Shown one piece after another: positions 14,312 to 24,512 of a DNA stretch of 64,000 nt; position 1 is the stretch's first letter, and the number at the start of each line of letters is the position of its first letter. The stretch covers positions 39,338,001 to 39,402,000 of the forward strand of contig NC_091256.1 of NCBI RefSeq assembly GCF_042477335.2, in the 5' to 3' direction. A program made the position numbers and the translations under genes. Origin of the DNA: Ovis canadensis. Taxonomy: Eukaryota; Chordata; Mammalia; Artiodactyla; Bovidae. The notes below the pieces were generated by a model that saw nothing but the letters and a program-made list of their open reading frames with translations, did no database searches and was not told the DNA's origin.

Positions 14312-15059
14312 ACCTGCCCAGACCGTGGCATGTTAGCATTTTAAGAACAGAGTGTAAGGAGGACACTGAGGGACAGCCTCAGGAACTCTGTCATCTGCCT
14401 GGGGGGGCGGGTTTGTCAGTGGGCGTGGCTTGAGGGTGCTAGCACCTTTGGTCTCTGAGCCCCCTTGAGCTGGGCTCTGGAAATGGGCTTTGTTTCTTGG
14501 GGTGACTTCTATCTCCACCTGCCTTCTATCTTGGCCTGTGTCCCTCCCTCCCTCCCTTTCCCACCCTGTCCCCCCAGGCTCAAGGTGACCCTCACTGTTC
14601 CTAGGCAGCTCTGGGCTTCTGATCCACAGAACTGGGCAGTGTGGGATGTGGGTCCTGGGAGTCAGTTCTGGGCTTCACACAGTCACATTCTTGTCTTTAC
14701 CTTCAGACCACCCGCCCCATCCCCAAACACCTGGGAGGAAGGGATGCTGAGACCTGCTTGAATCCCCATAAACGCTTGTTTCTGCCTCCAGTCTTGATCA
14801 TTTATAAACTCGCCTTATACCTACACCCTGCTCTGCTCACATTAGCATTCAAGCTGCTCACGCACATCTTTGTTTTCACTGTAGAATGCCTGGCAGGGTG
14901 ACTGACACAGAAGAGGTGCTCAATCAGTAATTAATTAAACTGGGTTGGAAGTTCCTGACAGTTAAGTAAGAGCTAAGGCTCTTTCTGGAAAGGAAAAGTT
15001 GAGACTGAGCAAACGATAAACAAAACGCACCAATACCCGCCTCAGGTAAGGTAGGCATA
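14312..15059. other. Intergenic, no recognised gene
   Basis: C/G-rich in places (a G run near 14401 and a CCCT run near 14545). The overlapping frames at 14465-14901 have no recognisable domain. Confidence 0.45.
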
Positions 15060-15069
15060 CGCACTCCAT

Positions 15070-15877
15070 CAGTTCAGTTCAGTCCAGTCCAATCGCTCAG
15101 TCGTGTCCCACTCTTTTCGACCCCATGAATCGCAGCACGCCAGGCCTCCCTGTCCATCACCAACTCCCGGAGTTCACTCAGACTCAAGTCCATCGAGTCT
15201 GTGATGCCATCCAGCCATCTCATCCTCTGTCGTCCCCTTCTCCTCCTGCCCCCAATCCCTCCCAGCATCAGAGTCTTTTCCCATGAGTCAACTCTTCGCA
15301 TGAGGTGGCCAAAGTACTGGAGTTTCAGTTGTAGCATCATTCCTTCCAAAGAAATCCCAGGGCTGATCTCCTTCAGAATGGACTGGTTGGATCTCCTTGC
15401 AGTCCAAGGGACTCTCAAGAGTCTTCTCCAACACCACAGTTCAAAAGCATCAATTCTTCGGTGCTCAGCTTTCTTCACAGTCCAACTCTCACATCCATAC
15501 ATGACCACTGGAAAAACCATAGCCTTGACTAGATGGACCTTTGTTGGCAAGGTAATGTCTCTGCTTTTGAATATGCTACCTAGGTTGGCCATAACTTTCC
15601 TTCTAAGGAGCAAGCGTCTTTTAATTTCATGGCTGCAGTCACCATCTGCAGTGATTTTGGAGCCCCCAAAAATAAAGTCTGACACTGTTTCCACTGTTTC
15701 CCTATCTATTTCCCATGAAGTGATGGGACCGGATGCCATGATCTTCGTTTTCTGAATGTTGAGCTTTAAGCCAACTTTTTCACTCTCCTCTTTCATCAAG
15801 AGGCTTTTTAGCTCCTCTTCACTTTCTGCCATAAGGGTGGTGTCATCTGCATATCTGAGGTTGTTGATATTTCTTCC
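15070..15877 (-). mobile_element. BovB LINE fragment with 252-residue open frame
   Basis: Antisense, 5'-truncated BovB. The minus-strand frame at 15074-15832 stays open for 252 residues. It begins just after the RT YADD motif ([20 protein letters not shown]) and continues through [13 protein letters not shown] to the ORF2 C-terminus. It lacks the endonuclease and the RT core, so it cannot be an active LINE protein. Perfect 10-bp target-site duplication CGCACTCCAT at 15060-15069 and 15878-15887. The open frame and clean ends suggest a fairly young insertion. Confidence 0.95.
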
Positions 15878-15887
15878 CGCACTCCAT

Positions 15888-17065
15888 AGGGATCATGAAA
15901 AGGCTGAAGTCAGCTCTCAGGGATCCGTCTCCGTGGGACCATCTGCTCACCACTGCCCTCCACTGGACACCGCGCCAAAGCAGCCCGGCCCCGTCGGGGC
16001 GCTCTCAGGTTTCCTTCCCTCCCCATGCTGGATCCAGCTCCTGGGCAAACCGGTTTTTCTGTTGGCTTCTCTTTCACTCTAACTGTGCTGCACTGAATTC
16101 ATGAGACCTAGGAAGGCACAGGAGAACTGGGACTTCTTTGAGTCCCGGCGTATCCAGAGTTCCACAAATGCTTAATGTATGAAAATCAACATAATGACCT
16201 TTAGTTCCCGACATGCCAGCAGCACTGGGGACTGTTATGATTGCAAATGTAAGAACCCACTTAAGAACCTACTCCTACAACGGTCTACACACCCTATGCT
16301 GCCAGCTTTTAGAAGACAACCGAGGAGAACAAAGAAGGACAAAAAGCTTCTGGGAAAGAATTAACAACAACAGACCTTCCTCCTTAGGGGAAAGAGGGAG
16401 GAAGTACCACTAAATCTTGTGGAAAGGCTCTGTCCTGCACTAAATCCTGTGAGATGACTTCTCTCTCCCGCACTGTGCCACGCTCCTGCCTTTAATTATC
16501 GGTATGGGTGAATTTGCCTTATTATCGCTACCCCTTACCTCTTTAGCTTATAAGGATTTTGCCCAACACACTGACCCTTAAAAGTTATTGAATTCCTGGC
16601 AGTCAAATGTGGCGTATGAGTGGCTAATAATTTGCCAAATGGCAATAGTAAAATAAGTCAAAAAGGACGCATCATATTTATGGCTTACAAATTGCTTCAA
16701 CTTGCTGAAAAATTGTTTTCGTCTCCCGAAATTGAACTCTGGAGTTAGCCCAAGGCCTGGAAGGCATTTGGATATGAATCTGAAGCTCACGGAAGAACCT
16801 GCACTAAGCAGCATAGAGGCGAAAGTGAAAACCCAAATATTGCCCAGGAAAAACTCAGAGGGTGAAATCAAAGTATGATACCTCAGGACCCAGTGTTGAA
16901 GGGCAAAGGGAGTGGAGGAGGCTAGGACAGAGCCAGAGAGGGAAAAACCAAAGAGGCAGAAGAAGGAGCAAGGAAGGATGGAGTAAAAAAAACCAAGCGG
17001 CTGGGAAATCTCAAGGATGAAAGAGTGGCATGTGCCCTCAGATGCGGTTGAATGATCTGGTCAAG
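15888..17065. other. Intergenic, no recognised gene
   Basis: No confident repeat or coding sequence. Chance frames only. Confidence 0.45.
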
Positions 17066-17074
17066 AAAGGATTG

Positions 17075-17241
17075 AGGGACTTCCCTGGTGGTCCAGTGGC
17101 TAAGACTCCGTACTCCCAATGCAGGGGGCCCAGCCTCCATCCCTGATCAGAAAAAGAGATGCCACGTGCCGCAAGGAAGACCCAGTGCAAGGAAATAAAG
17201 AAATAAATATAGATGAATATATTTTAAAAATTAAAAAAAAT
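17075..17241 (+). mobile_element. CHR-type SINE
   Basis: 'agggacttccctggtggtcc' tRNA-like head, 'actcccaatgcaggggg' and an A/T-rich tail with AAATAAAG units. Perfect 9-bp target-site duplication AAAGGATTG at 17066-17074 and 17242-17250. Confidence 0.93.
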
Positions 17242-17250
17242 AAAGGATTG

Positions 17251-17633
17251 TCAGCTGGACTGGGCAATATGAAGGTCACTAGTGACTCTGAGAGCAGTTA
17301 GTGACCTTGTGAAAGCAACTTCATTTGAGAGTTGAGGTGGGGACAGAGTAGAAGGTACTATGGTGGGAATGAGATTGAATGGGAAGCAAGGGCACGGAAA
17401 CAATCATAGGAGGTAACCAACTTAGGTGAAAGAATAAAGGCTTTCACTTTTGACCTTGCACAGGCTGGACTTCACCAATTCAGCTTTCCTACAGCCACTA
17501 GTGACGTGTTCTAAAAATAAAAATTAATCATACCGCGTCCTGTTGTGATTAACATCTGCCGGCTCTCCACTTGCTGAACAATGGAGAGCAAAGTCCAGGG
17601 CCGATGTGTTTCGTATAACTTACTTTCTATAAT
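17251..17633. other. Intergenic, no feature
   Basis: Unassigned sequence between two CHR-type SINEs. No gene seen. Confidence 0.45.
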
Positions 17634-17918
17634 TGTATTTATTTATTTTTGGCTGTACTGGGTCTTCCTTGCTCTGCGACGGCTTTCTCAAGTTCTGGCG
17701 GGCGGGGCATTGCTCTTTGTTTCCTTGTGGTGCTTGGGGTTCTAACTGTGGTGGCTTCTCTTGTTTTAGCGCACAAGCTCTAGGGCGCAGTCTCAGTAGT
17801 TGTGGCGCAGGGGCTTAGTGGCTCACCGGCATGTGAGATCTTCCCGGGACCAGGGATAGAAGCTGTATCTTCTGCATTGGCAGGCGGATTCTTTACCACT
17901 GAGCCGCCAGGAAAGCCT
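17634..17918 (-). mobile_element. Long CHR-type SINE, antisense
   Basis: Same family as 12447-12797: 'tttatttatttttggctgtac' tail, then the central block and the head ending 'ttctttaccactgagccgccagg'. No clear target-site duplication. Confidence 0.85.
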
Positions 17919-18079
17919 TAAAACTGATGTTTTACTATACATAAAATATATTTCAACTTGATTAAAGAAAAATACCCTTCTACCTCACTCCATAGCCTGG
18001 AGAACAAAGTTCAAATTTCTTCCGGCTTAAGTGATATGATTTCTTCCCATTCTTCCCCCGTGCCCCAAATACGTGCTTG

Positions 18080-18342
18080 CGTCCTAAGTCGCTTCGGTCC
18101 TATCTGACTCTTTGCAACTCTATGGCAATTCTGTCCATGGGATTCTGCAGGCAAGAACACTGGAGTGGGTTGCCATGCCCTCCGGAGAAGGCAATGGCAC
18201 CCCACTCCAGTAGTCTTGCCTGGAGAATCCCAGGGACGGGGGAGCCTGGTGGGCTGCCGTCTATGGGATCGCACAGAGTCGGATACGACTGAAGCGACTT
18301 AGCAGCAGCAGCAGCAGCCATGCCCTCCTCCAGGGGATGCCC
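18080..18342 (-). mobile_element. BovA-type SINE, antisense, interrupted
   Basis: The older element is read at 18080-18172 ('cctaagtcgcttcggtcc', 'gcaagaacactggagtgggttgcc') and appears to continue for a few bases at 18329-18342 ('tccaggggat'). A younger sense BOV-A2 copy splits it at 18184-18317. Confidence 0.8.
18184..18317 (+). mobile_element. BOV-A2 SINE half, sense, nested
   Basis: Starts GGAGAAGGCAATGGCACCCC and ends with the (AGC)n tail after GACTGAAGCGACTTAGC. Perfect 11-bp target-site duplication CCATGCCCTCC at 18173-18183 and 18318-18328, inside the older antisense element. The inverted pair could form a hairpin about 600 bp upstream of the SRP9 start codon. Confidence 0.93.
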
Positions 18343-18639
18343 ACATTAAATACACTACGGATCTAAAATAGGCCTCCTGCCCTGCCCACCTGTTCAACAC
18401 CCGTCATGTTTCTCAAGATTCAACTTGTGTCATCCCCGTTAGCGTCCTCTAGACACAGATGTCTATCATAGAAAGCTCTCCATTGCACTCTTCTGTTTTT
18501 GTCTCGCCTTTTACTAAGCTGTAGGCGAGACAGCTCCAGCGCTTATCACTAAGCCGCTCTATCTTTGCTGAAGAAACCTGGGCTTTATCGTTGTCGTCCA
18601 GCCAGAAGGACAGCGGGACAGATCCTCCTCCAGTCCTAC
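18343..18639. other. SRP9 upstream flank
   Basis: Non-repetitive flank leading into the CpG island. Part of it (about 18360-18520) may be a decayed L2-like sequence, but I cannot confirm it. Confidence 0.4.
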
Positions 18640-18773
18640 AAGGGGCGCTGTGGCAACCTCCATCGTCTCCCCTCTCTCCACCTCTTCGGACCCTCTCCCA
18701 GACTCACACGCTTGGGGCTCCGCCTCCTATGCAACATCCCTCCTTCCCACTGGGCAAGGACGATCCCGGCTGG

Positions 18774-18778
18774 CCAAT
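18774..18778 (+). promoter_or_regulatory. CCAAT box (NF-Y type)
   Basis: CCAAT in GGCCAATGG, about 30 bp upstream of the YY1 site and about 160 bp upstream of the SRP9 start codon. Confidence 0.65.
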
Positions 18779-18804
18779 GGAGCGAGGCGTTGGTGCGAGG
18801 CGGC

Positions 18805-18815
18805 GCCGCCATCTT
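18805..18815 (-). promoter_or_regulatory. YY1 binding site
   Basis: GCCGCCATCTT is an exact match to the reverse complement of the extended YY1 core AAGATGGCGGC. It lies 121 bp upstream of the start codon, where many mammalian housekeeping genes have it. Confidence 0.7.
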
Positions 18816-18935
18816 TGAGCTTCTAGGCCCCTGTCTCGGTAGCCGGCTGTGGGAGTTAGGGAGGTAGGTGGGCAGTGCTGCGCCGCCTCCGGTCCACAGC
18901 CGTGCCTCTTTCTGTCCTTCTGCCGCGGTCCCACG

Positions 18936-19007
18936 ATGCCGCAGTACCAGACTTGGGAGGAGTTCAGTCGCGCAGCGGAGAAACTCTACCTCGCCGACCC
19001 AATGAAG
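18936..19007 (+). CDS. SRP9: SRP9 coding exon 1 (residues 1-24)
   Basis: Encodes the N-terminus of the signal recognition particle 9 kDa protein. SRP9 pairs with SRP14 and binds the Alu domain of 7SL RNA in the cytosol. The heterodimer delays elongation while the ribosome is taken to the ER membrane. The exon begins at the first ATG of the deduced transcript; no ATG occurs between the YY1 site and it, and the -3 base is A (CACGATGC). It reads [19 protein letters not shown] and ends at DPMK, the known SRP9 N-terminal helix and loop. The donor is AAG|GTAAAT, phase 0. I see no frameshift or stop. Identification is by recognition of the sequence and is very secure, since all three exons match in order. 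Confidence 0.97.
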
Positions 19008-19329
19008 GTAAATCGCAGGCGGAGCCAGTGTCTCTGTCCTAGCTCGGGTCAGGATGTCTTCTCTGGCGTCCGCTCGGCCTCCGGAGCTTCTGCAGCATCC
19101 TAGGAGGTGCTGTGTGTGAAGAGAGACGGACTCCGCGCGAAGTCCGATTGTTCTTTTCGTCTCTTCTCTTAAGAAGGGCCCAGTGAAGCCTGAAACCAGC
19201 AAAATCAGGGTCAAGTCAGGGCTCTAAGAAGCCTTCCCCCGCCTACAATCCCTGAGCTTCCCTATCGTTGGTTTACGTGTCTCTAAGGGCAGGGCTCCTC
19301 CCCTCTGCAGCTTCGGCTTCCTGTGGCGC

Positions 19330-19720
19330 TTCAGTTCAGTTTCAGTTCAGTCGCTTAGTCGTGTCCGACTCTTTGCGACCCTATGGACTGCACCACGCTA
19401 AGCTTCCCTGTCCATCACCAACTCCCGGAGCTTAGACTCAGTGTCCATCGAGTCGGTGATGCCATCCAACCATCTCATCCTCTGTCGTCCCCTTCTCCTC
19501 CCGCCTTTCCCAGGTCTTTCCCAGCATCAGAGTCTTTTCAAATGAGTCAGTTCTTCGCATCCGGTGGCCAAAGTATTGGAGTTTCAGCATCAGTCCTTCC
19601 AGTGAATATTCAGGACTGATTTCCTTTAGGATGGACTGGTTGGATCTCCTTACAGTTCAAGGGACTCTCAAGAGTCTTCTCCCAAGAGTCTTCTCCAACA
19701 CCGCAGTTCAGAAGCATCAA
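19330..19720 (-). mobile_element. BovB LINE fragment, antisense, in SRP9 intron 1
   Basis: TTCAG-repeat tail, then the standard antisense BovB 3' end down to 'cagttcagaagcatcaa'. A small internal tandem duplication of AAGAGTCTTCTCC lies at about 19668-19697. The BovB reading frame is broken. Confidence 0.9.
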
Positions 19721-19859
19721 AGACCCTCATTTGGAGGCATCTACCTCCCGCAGATTAGTGGTTCTTAATATTTTGGAGGTTAGTGCCCTTTAAGAGTAGG
19801 AGAATGCACTTAACACATAAATGTTTGTAAACAGTTTTAGGGGGTCCGTGGATCCCTGT

Positions 19860-20071
19860 GGCCTTCATTGGAGGCTCAGACAGTAAAGAATCTGCCTACA
19901 ATGCAGGAGACTCGTGTTTGATCCCTGGGTCAAGTAGATCCCCTGGAAAAGGGAATGGCAACCCACTCCAGTATTCTTGCCTGGAGAATTCCAGACAGAG
20001 GAGCCTGGTGGGACTAGAGTCCATGGGGTCACAAAGAGTCGGACACAAAGTGAGCGAGTAACACACACACA
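19860..20071 (+). mobile_element. Bov-tA SINE in SRP9 intron 1
   Basis: Bov-tA head and body, ending in an (AC)n tail. Perfect 11-bp target-site duplication TGGATCCCTGT at 19849-19859 and 20072-20082. Its 3' tail forms the outer part of the left arm of the inverted repeat at 20062-20188. Confidence 0.92.
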
Positions 20072-20188
20072 TGGATCCCTGTAATTCATTCATGGCCCCC
20101 ATAAAATTATAATAAGCTAACCTCTGACATCGACTTATCATAATTTTACCAGGGCCGTGAATGAATTACAGGGATCCGTGTGTGTGTG
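20062..20188. repeat. 55-bp inverted repeat (17-nt loop) in SRP9 intron 1
   Basis: Left arm 20062-20116 and right arm 20134-20188 are near-perfect reverse complements, with about six mismatches over 55 positions. Both arms contain GGATCCCTGTAATTCATTCA (inverted in the right one), the AAAATTAT block and a CA/TG run. The left arm includes the tail and right target-site duplication of the Bov-tA at 19860-20071, so the right arm was probably copied from it after that insertion. Confidence 0.9.
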
Positions 20189-20830
20189 TGTGTTAGTAAC
20201 CAGAGAAGTTGCAAGGACAAGAATTTAGCATTTGGGTCTTGATTTTTCTTCCTCTTGGTTTTTATTGTCATCTAAATATTATTTGAAATATTGAAAAGCC
20301 CTGCTAGCTTTTTAGACCTAGATAAGTAACAAGCCAGAAACAGTCTTAGTTCCATTCTTTGCAATAAAGTGATGTAATAGTAATAAATGATAAAATGAAT
20401 TAGATACTTGTGAAATTGAGTACTTTGTTTGTGACACAATTTCTGGCTCCTCCATTTGGTTGATTTTGTTCATAGGACCATTTGTTTTCTTTAAGCAGTG
20501 TACCGTGAGGACTATACAGGACTTTTGTAGAAGTACCCACAGTGTAAACTAATATTTGGAAAGATAGTAAAGAATATACAAATCCACAGTAAGAGTAATA
20601 ATACTATAAGAATGTGGTCATAGTTATAGGGAAAATGAAAATAAAATGATTATTATTGAGCATTGCTATGAACAAAGCATGTGTAGAATAGACAGGGGAG
20701 GGAGAACCTGAGTTCTTTTCAGAAAATTCCAGTGACCTAAAAACTTGTGCCTTTTCATGATAACCTTCACTGGGTTTTAACTGATTTTTTTTTGATAGGC
20801 TGGTAAAGGGATGAGTGGGAAGAGAGCTTG

Positions 20831-20935
20831 ATTTTTATTAAGAAGGAACTTGACTCTGCTACAGTACACTGTTTTGCATCCATCATTTAAAGAAATAAAA
20901 ATAATGTTCATGGAGGTTGTAAACTCTATTGGGAG
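20831..20935 (+). repeat. Direct duplication copy 1 (105 bp, exact)
   Basis: Identical over all 105 positions to 22484-22588, at a distance of 1653 bp in the same orientation. The sequence does not look like a known transposon end and has no coding content. Confidence 0.93.
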
Positions 20936-20942
20936 TACAGTT

Positions 20943-20968
20943 GTATTCAATACAGTTGTATTGAATAC
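20943..20968. repeat. 11-bp perfect hairpin
   Basis: GTATTCAATAC, loop AGTT, GTATTGAATAC. It overlaps an imperfect tandem of ACAGTTGTATT-type units, 8 bp after the first copy of the 105-bp duplication. Confidence 0.8.
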
Positions 20969-21838
20969 CTTCCATGTATACAGTTGACAATCCCTTGAGG
21001 TAGTTGAATGAACAGTCTTAGATACATTAAATGATTTGCCTGGTGATCATTAAGAGATTAGGCTAAAATTTGAACCCACATCTCTAAACACTGTGTTCAT
21101 GCTGTTTCTACCAGTCTATACTGCTGAAACTAAAGAAGAAAAGAAATTTTGTCAGAACTCTTTGGGATCTGTTTTACAGAATTCTTTGTCTTCTCTTCCT
21201 CTTGATCATATTTATCACCTTTTACCTTTCTCCATTGCATCCGCTCTAAGTAAAGATGGTATTATTGCTAGACCATGTAATAACCTCTTTGTCTGCCTGC
21301 TTTTAAAATTCCTTCTTCATTCTCATACATACTGCAGCTATCTCAGACACAAAAATTGAATTCCCAGTTTCCTGTTTTAAAACTAGTTCTTCACTGATTG
21401 CTGGTAAAAGTCCCACCTTCCAGGCCCCAGTCTGACCCTCTCTCCAGTCTTGTTGGCTTTGTCTCCCACCATTTCCACCATCCTCAGCCCTAGCTAGCCT
21501 CAGAAAGCTACAGGATGCATCATATCTTCATTCAGACTGCTGCTTCAGCCTTTCTCCTAACTTCTTCCCTAAAAGAAAGAAAACAAAAAATGCATTTCTG
21601 CAGCCATTTCCATAAATTCTTTTTACACTTTCCCTTCCCCCAATCTAAATTACTTGTTTCCTCCTTTAGCATTTTATGTGTATATGTCTTTCTAGGACTT
21701 AATTCATGTTGTCTTATGTTTTGATTATTTAAGTTGGTTGAATTACTAAAAAAGCAAGAACCTTGACTTCTTTTTCTTCTTAGTGGTGTCTGACATGGTA
21801 ACGTAGGTGCTTTCTAATTTACCAATAGAAAGGGGATT

Positions 21839-22010
21839 GGGGCTTCCCAGGTGGCGCTGGTGGTGAAGAACTCGCCTGCCAATACAGGAGACTTAGCGGG
21901 TTCCAGATCCCCTGGAGGAAGGCATGGCAGCCCACTCCAGTATCCTTGCCTGGAGAATCCTGTGGACATAGGAGCCTGGCAGGCTACAGTCCATGGGACC
22001 GCAAAGAGTT
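21839..22010 (+). mobile_element. Bov-tA SINE in SRP9 intron 1
   Basis: 'ggcttcccaggtggcgctggtgg' head and a BovA body ending 'ccatgggaccgcaaagagtt'. Some internal deletion near the B-box. No clear target-site duplication. Confidence 0.88.
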
Positions 22011-22483
22011 TTTTAACTCATTTCTCCTAATGAAGCCATTAAGTATTCTTTTAAACAGGAGTTAAAACTTTACATAGTTGTCATGCTTAGCACATTTTTA
22101 AGTTGGTTTCCTTTTGTTTCCAGAGGACTAATTTTTTTTAATATGTGAAACTGAATTTACTGGCTCAATAAGTAGAATCTTATTAGGTAGTCTAAAGATA
22201 CTTACACCTACTTAAGTGCTTGTTGAGTTCCCTTTCCTCCCTCACCAAGACAAATCTCAGGATGATATGACCTTTTTTAATTTGCAAACCCAGGAGAGTA
22301 GAAGGCATAATGAGAAAAGCTGTAGAAAAAGCTCTAATAGCCCTTTTTATCTAGTTTCCAGAATTATCTTGAGGGTCCTGTGCTGCATTGGAGCCATTTT
22401 AAATGTATGTTCCTGTTTTGTCTGGTAGATACTTAGCAATTTTTAAAACAGCTAGCTAAAGCTAAACTAGAGTTGTTTATTAT

Positions 22484-22588
22484 ATTTTTATTAAGAAGGA
22501 ACTTGACTCTGCTACAGTACACTGTTTTGCATCCATCATTTAAAGAAATAAAAATAATGTTCATGGAGGTTGTAAACTCTATTGGGAG
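22484..22588 (+). repeat. Direct duplication copy 2 (105 bp, exact)
   Basis: Second copy of 20831-20935, with no difference. The flanking bases diverge at once on both sides. Confidence 0.93.
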
Positions 22589-23746
22589 CTGTTATCTTTT
22601 ATTGGAATGTACTAATATCTAAATCATTTTCTTGGCTTCCTAACTGTAGAACACCCAATAGCAAAAGTGCTGTGTAGCATGGCACAGCATGGCACTCCTA
22701 ACTCAATGTAGGAGTTATTCTAGATGTGGAAAATTGTGTCTCATGTCGTGCCATCATGAGAAAGATACGATTTTGCTGAGTAGTTAGTCTGAGTCCACCT
22801 CTTGAGAGTCATGGGGAAATGGAAAGTATGAACTGCAACTGCAGTGCTCTTTCCTGGAAAATGGGTTTGAATTTTACTAGCCATTTCTACTCCCCCCCGC
22901 CCTTTTTCCTATCAGTCCTCTGTGGCTAGGTGTGTGGGTATTATAGGGGAGAAGAAAACCTCCTTTACTCTCTTAGGTTTCATAACTGGGGCTCTGCAAA
23001 TTAAACTGACAAAAGACAGTTTAATAAATAGAAAGACTTTACACTTAACATAGAAGTTTACAAAGAGGAGGAATTTGGGACCTGTATACCATCTTAAGGG
23101 TGGGAAAGTATGGGAGGGAGGTTGGACAGAGGAAAAGAGATTTGGGGCTTCTGGGAGGGGGTACGTTCTGAGAAGGTGACCAGGGAATGTATAGGCAATA
23201 TTAGAGCTGTCTGGTAAGGTAGGGAACAAACCTTCTTCTCTTTTCCCAGGGAGAAGAAACACCTTTACAATTGGGAACTTAGGTAATCTTTACAAAGCTT
23301 AATTTATGTCCTGCTTTTGATCAGAAAGGGCAGAGAACTAATTACCTTCAGCTCAGAACTTTCCTTTAGCTGAAGTGGTACACTTTTGAGGTAGCATGCT
23401 GTGAATACCCTTCATACATAGTCTTACTGGCAAGAAATGCCAAACCAGTCTTAGACATTCTCTGAATATGGGTGTGCCTTGGGAATTTTCAGTACATCTT
23501 TTTAAAGTGGCTGAAAATAAAATACCTGACTTTCTTTTAAGTCTTAAAAATATTGTAGCAATAGGAATGCACAAAATGCTGTTTCCCCTCATTTCAGTCA
23601 TGATAAGTTTACAGTAAAGGTGCCTTTAGATATTTTGGCTATTAATTCTAAAAGGATCTATTTTATTTTAGCTCACTTGAAGACTAAATTATTTATGAGA
23701 AATGTCTTCTGACTTCACTGTTTCTAAATATGTATTTTTATTTCAG

Positions 23747-23815
23747 GCCCGTGTGGTTCTCAAATATAGGCATTCTGATGGGAGTTTGTGTATTAAAGTA
23801 ACAGATGATTTAGTT
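23747..23815 (+). CDS. SRP9: SRP9 coding exon 2 (residues 25-47)
   Basis: Twenty-three codons, [13 protein letters not shown] then [10 protein letters not shown], encode the first beta-strands of the alpha-beta-beta-beta-alpha fold. The basic residues of the KYRH segment belong to the surface that contacts 7SL RNA, by family knowledge. A pyrimidine-rich tract ending TTTCAG precedes it and GTAAGT follows. Both junctions are phase 0. Compared with human SRP9 as I remember it, Ser replaces Asn after DG and Ile replaces Val in LCVKV, both conservative. The exon is too short to stand out as an open frame; it was found by looking for the expected continuation of exon 1. Confidence 0.96.
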
Positions 23816-24334
23816 GTAAGTATACATTTTTATTTGTTGCATACTTTCAGATTTGTTTGAGTTAATCATTTGTTTGAAATTATTTACATAGAATTTATGC
23901 AGGTCACCCATTAGAATGCTTATTTTGTGTTTCATTCCCAAGACAAGAGCCTTGTTCTTGAAGCTATTTTTGTAGGCACTTGGAAAGATAATTCAACTTG
24001 CTTCATTAATACAGTTTGTCAGGTATAGTTTAATAACAGCCAAACAAGAGGAACATAGAGACCGAACATAGATACAGGGGTAAAGGTTTCCTTGTAGATG
24101 TGTGAGGAGTAAGTGGTATTTGAACAGAAGTTTTAGGCTCTGTAGTTGCGTTTCTCTCGTTCCCTGTCTGCTCATTCCTGTCGCTTCCTCACACCCCATT
24201 TATGTCTTACCCCTCTGCCATGTGGTTTCTACATGAAGTCTTTCCTTGAACCTGCTCTCAATGAGGGCTCAGCAGCAGCCCCTTCATTTTCAAACCCAGC
24301 AGTTCATATCTTGCTTGACCTCCTGGCTGCTTTT

Positions 24335-24512
24335 AATATTTTTAATATTTATTTGGCTGCACCAGGTCTTCATTGAGACATGCAAGATCCTTAATTGTGG
24401 AATTCGGATTCTTAGTTGCAGCATGTGGGATCTAGTTCCCGGATCGGGTCGAACCTGGGCCCCCTGGATTGGGAGCGCAGAGTCTTAGCCACTGGACCAC
24501 CAGGGAAGTCCC
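24335..24512 (-). mobile_element. CHR-type SINE, antisense, in SRP9 intron 2
   Basis: Antisense CHR-2-like SINE ('atttatttggctgcacc' to 'cactggaccaccagggaagtc'). Perfect 16-bp target-site duplication CCTCCTGGCTGCTTTT at 24319-24334 and 24513-24528. Confidence 0.95.

Larger units (their letters stand above)
18640..19140 (+). promoter_or_regulatory. SRP9: SRP9 CpG-island promoter
   Basis: GC-rich and CpG-rich around exon 1, with no TATA box. A CCAAT box lies at 18774-18778 (GGCCAATGG) and a consensus YY1 element (GCCGCCATCTT, the reverse complement of AAGATGGCGGC) at 18805-18815. YY1 sites like this often sit at or just after the start of TATA-less housekeeping promoters, so transcription probably starts near 18800-18840. 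That placement is inference. Confidence 0.85.
19008..23746 (+). other. SRP9: SRP9 intron 1
   Basis: A 4.7-kb phase-0 intron. It contains a BovB fragment (19330-19720), two Bov-tA SINEs, an inverted repeat (20062-20188), a short perfect hairpin (20943-20968) and an exact 105-bp direct duplication (20831-20935 and 22484-22588). The stretch 22960-23280 may be an old antisense LTR or MaLR relic, not confirmed. No additional exon is recognised. Confidence 0.85.

Noticed and set aside
20896-22556. Treating the two 105-bp copies as target duplications of one big insertion
   Set aside because: Target duplications are usually 5-20 bp; 105 bp is far too long.
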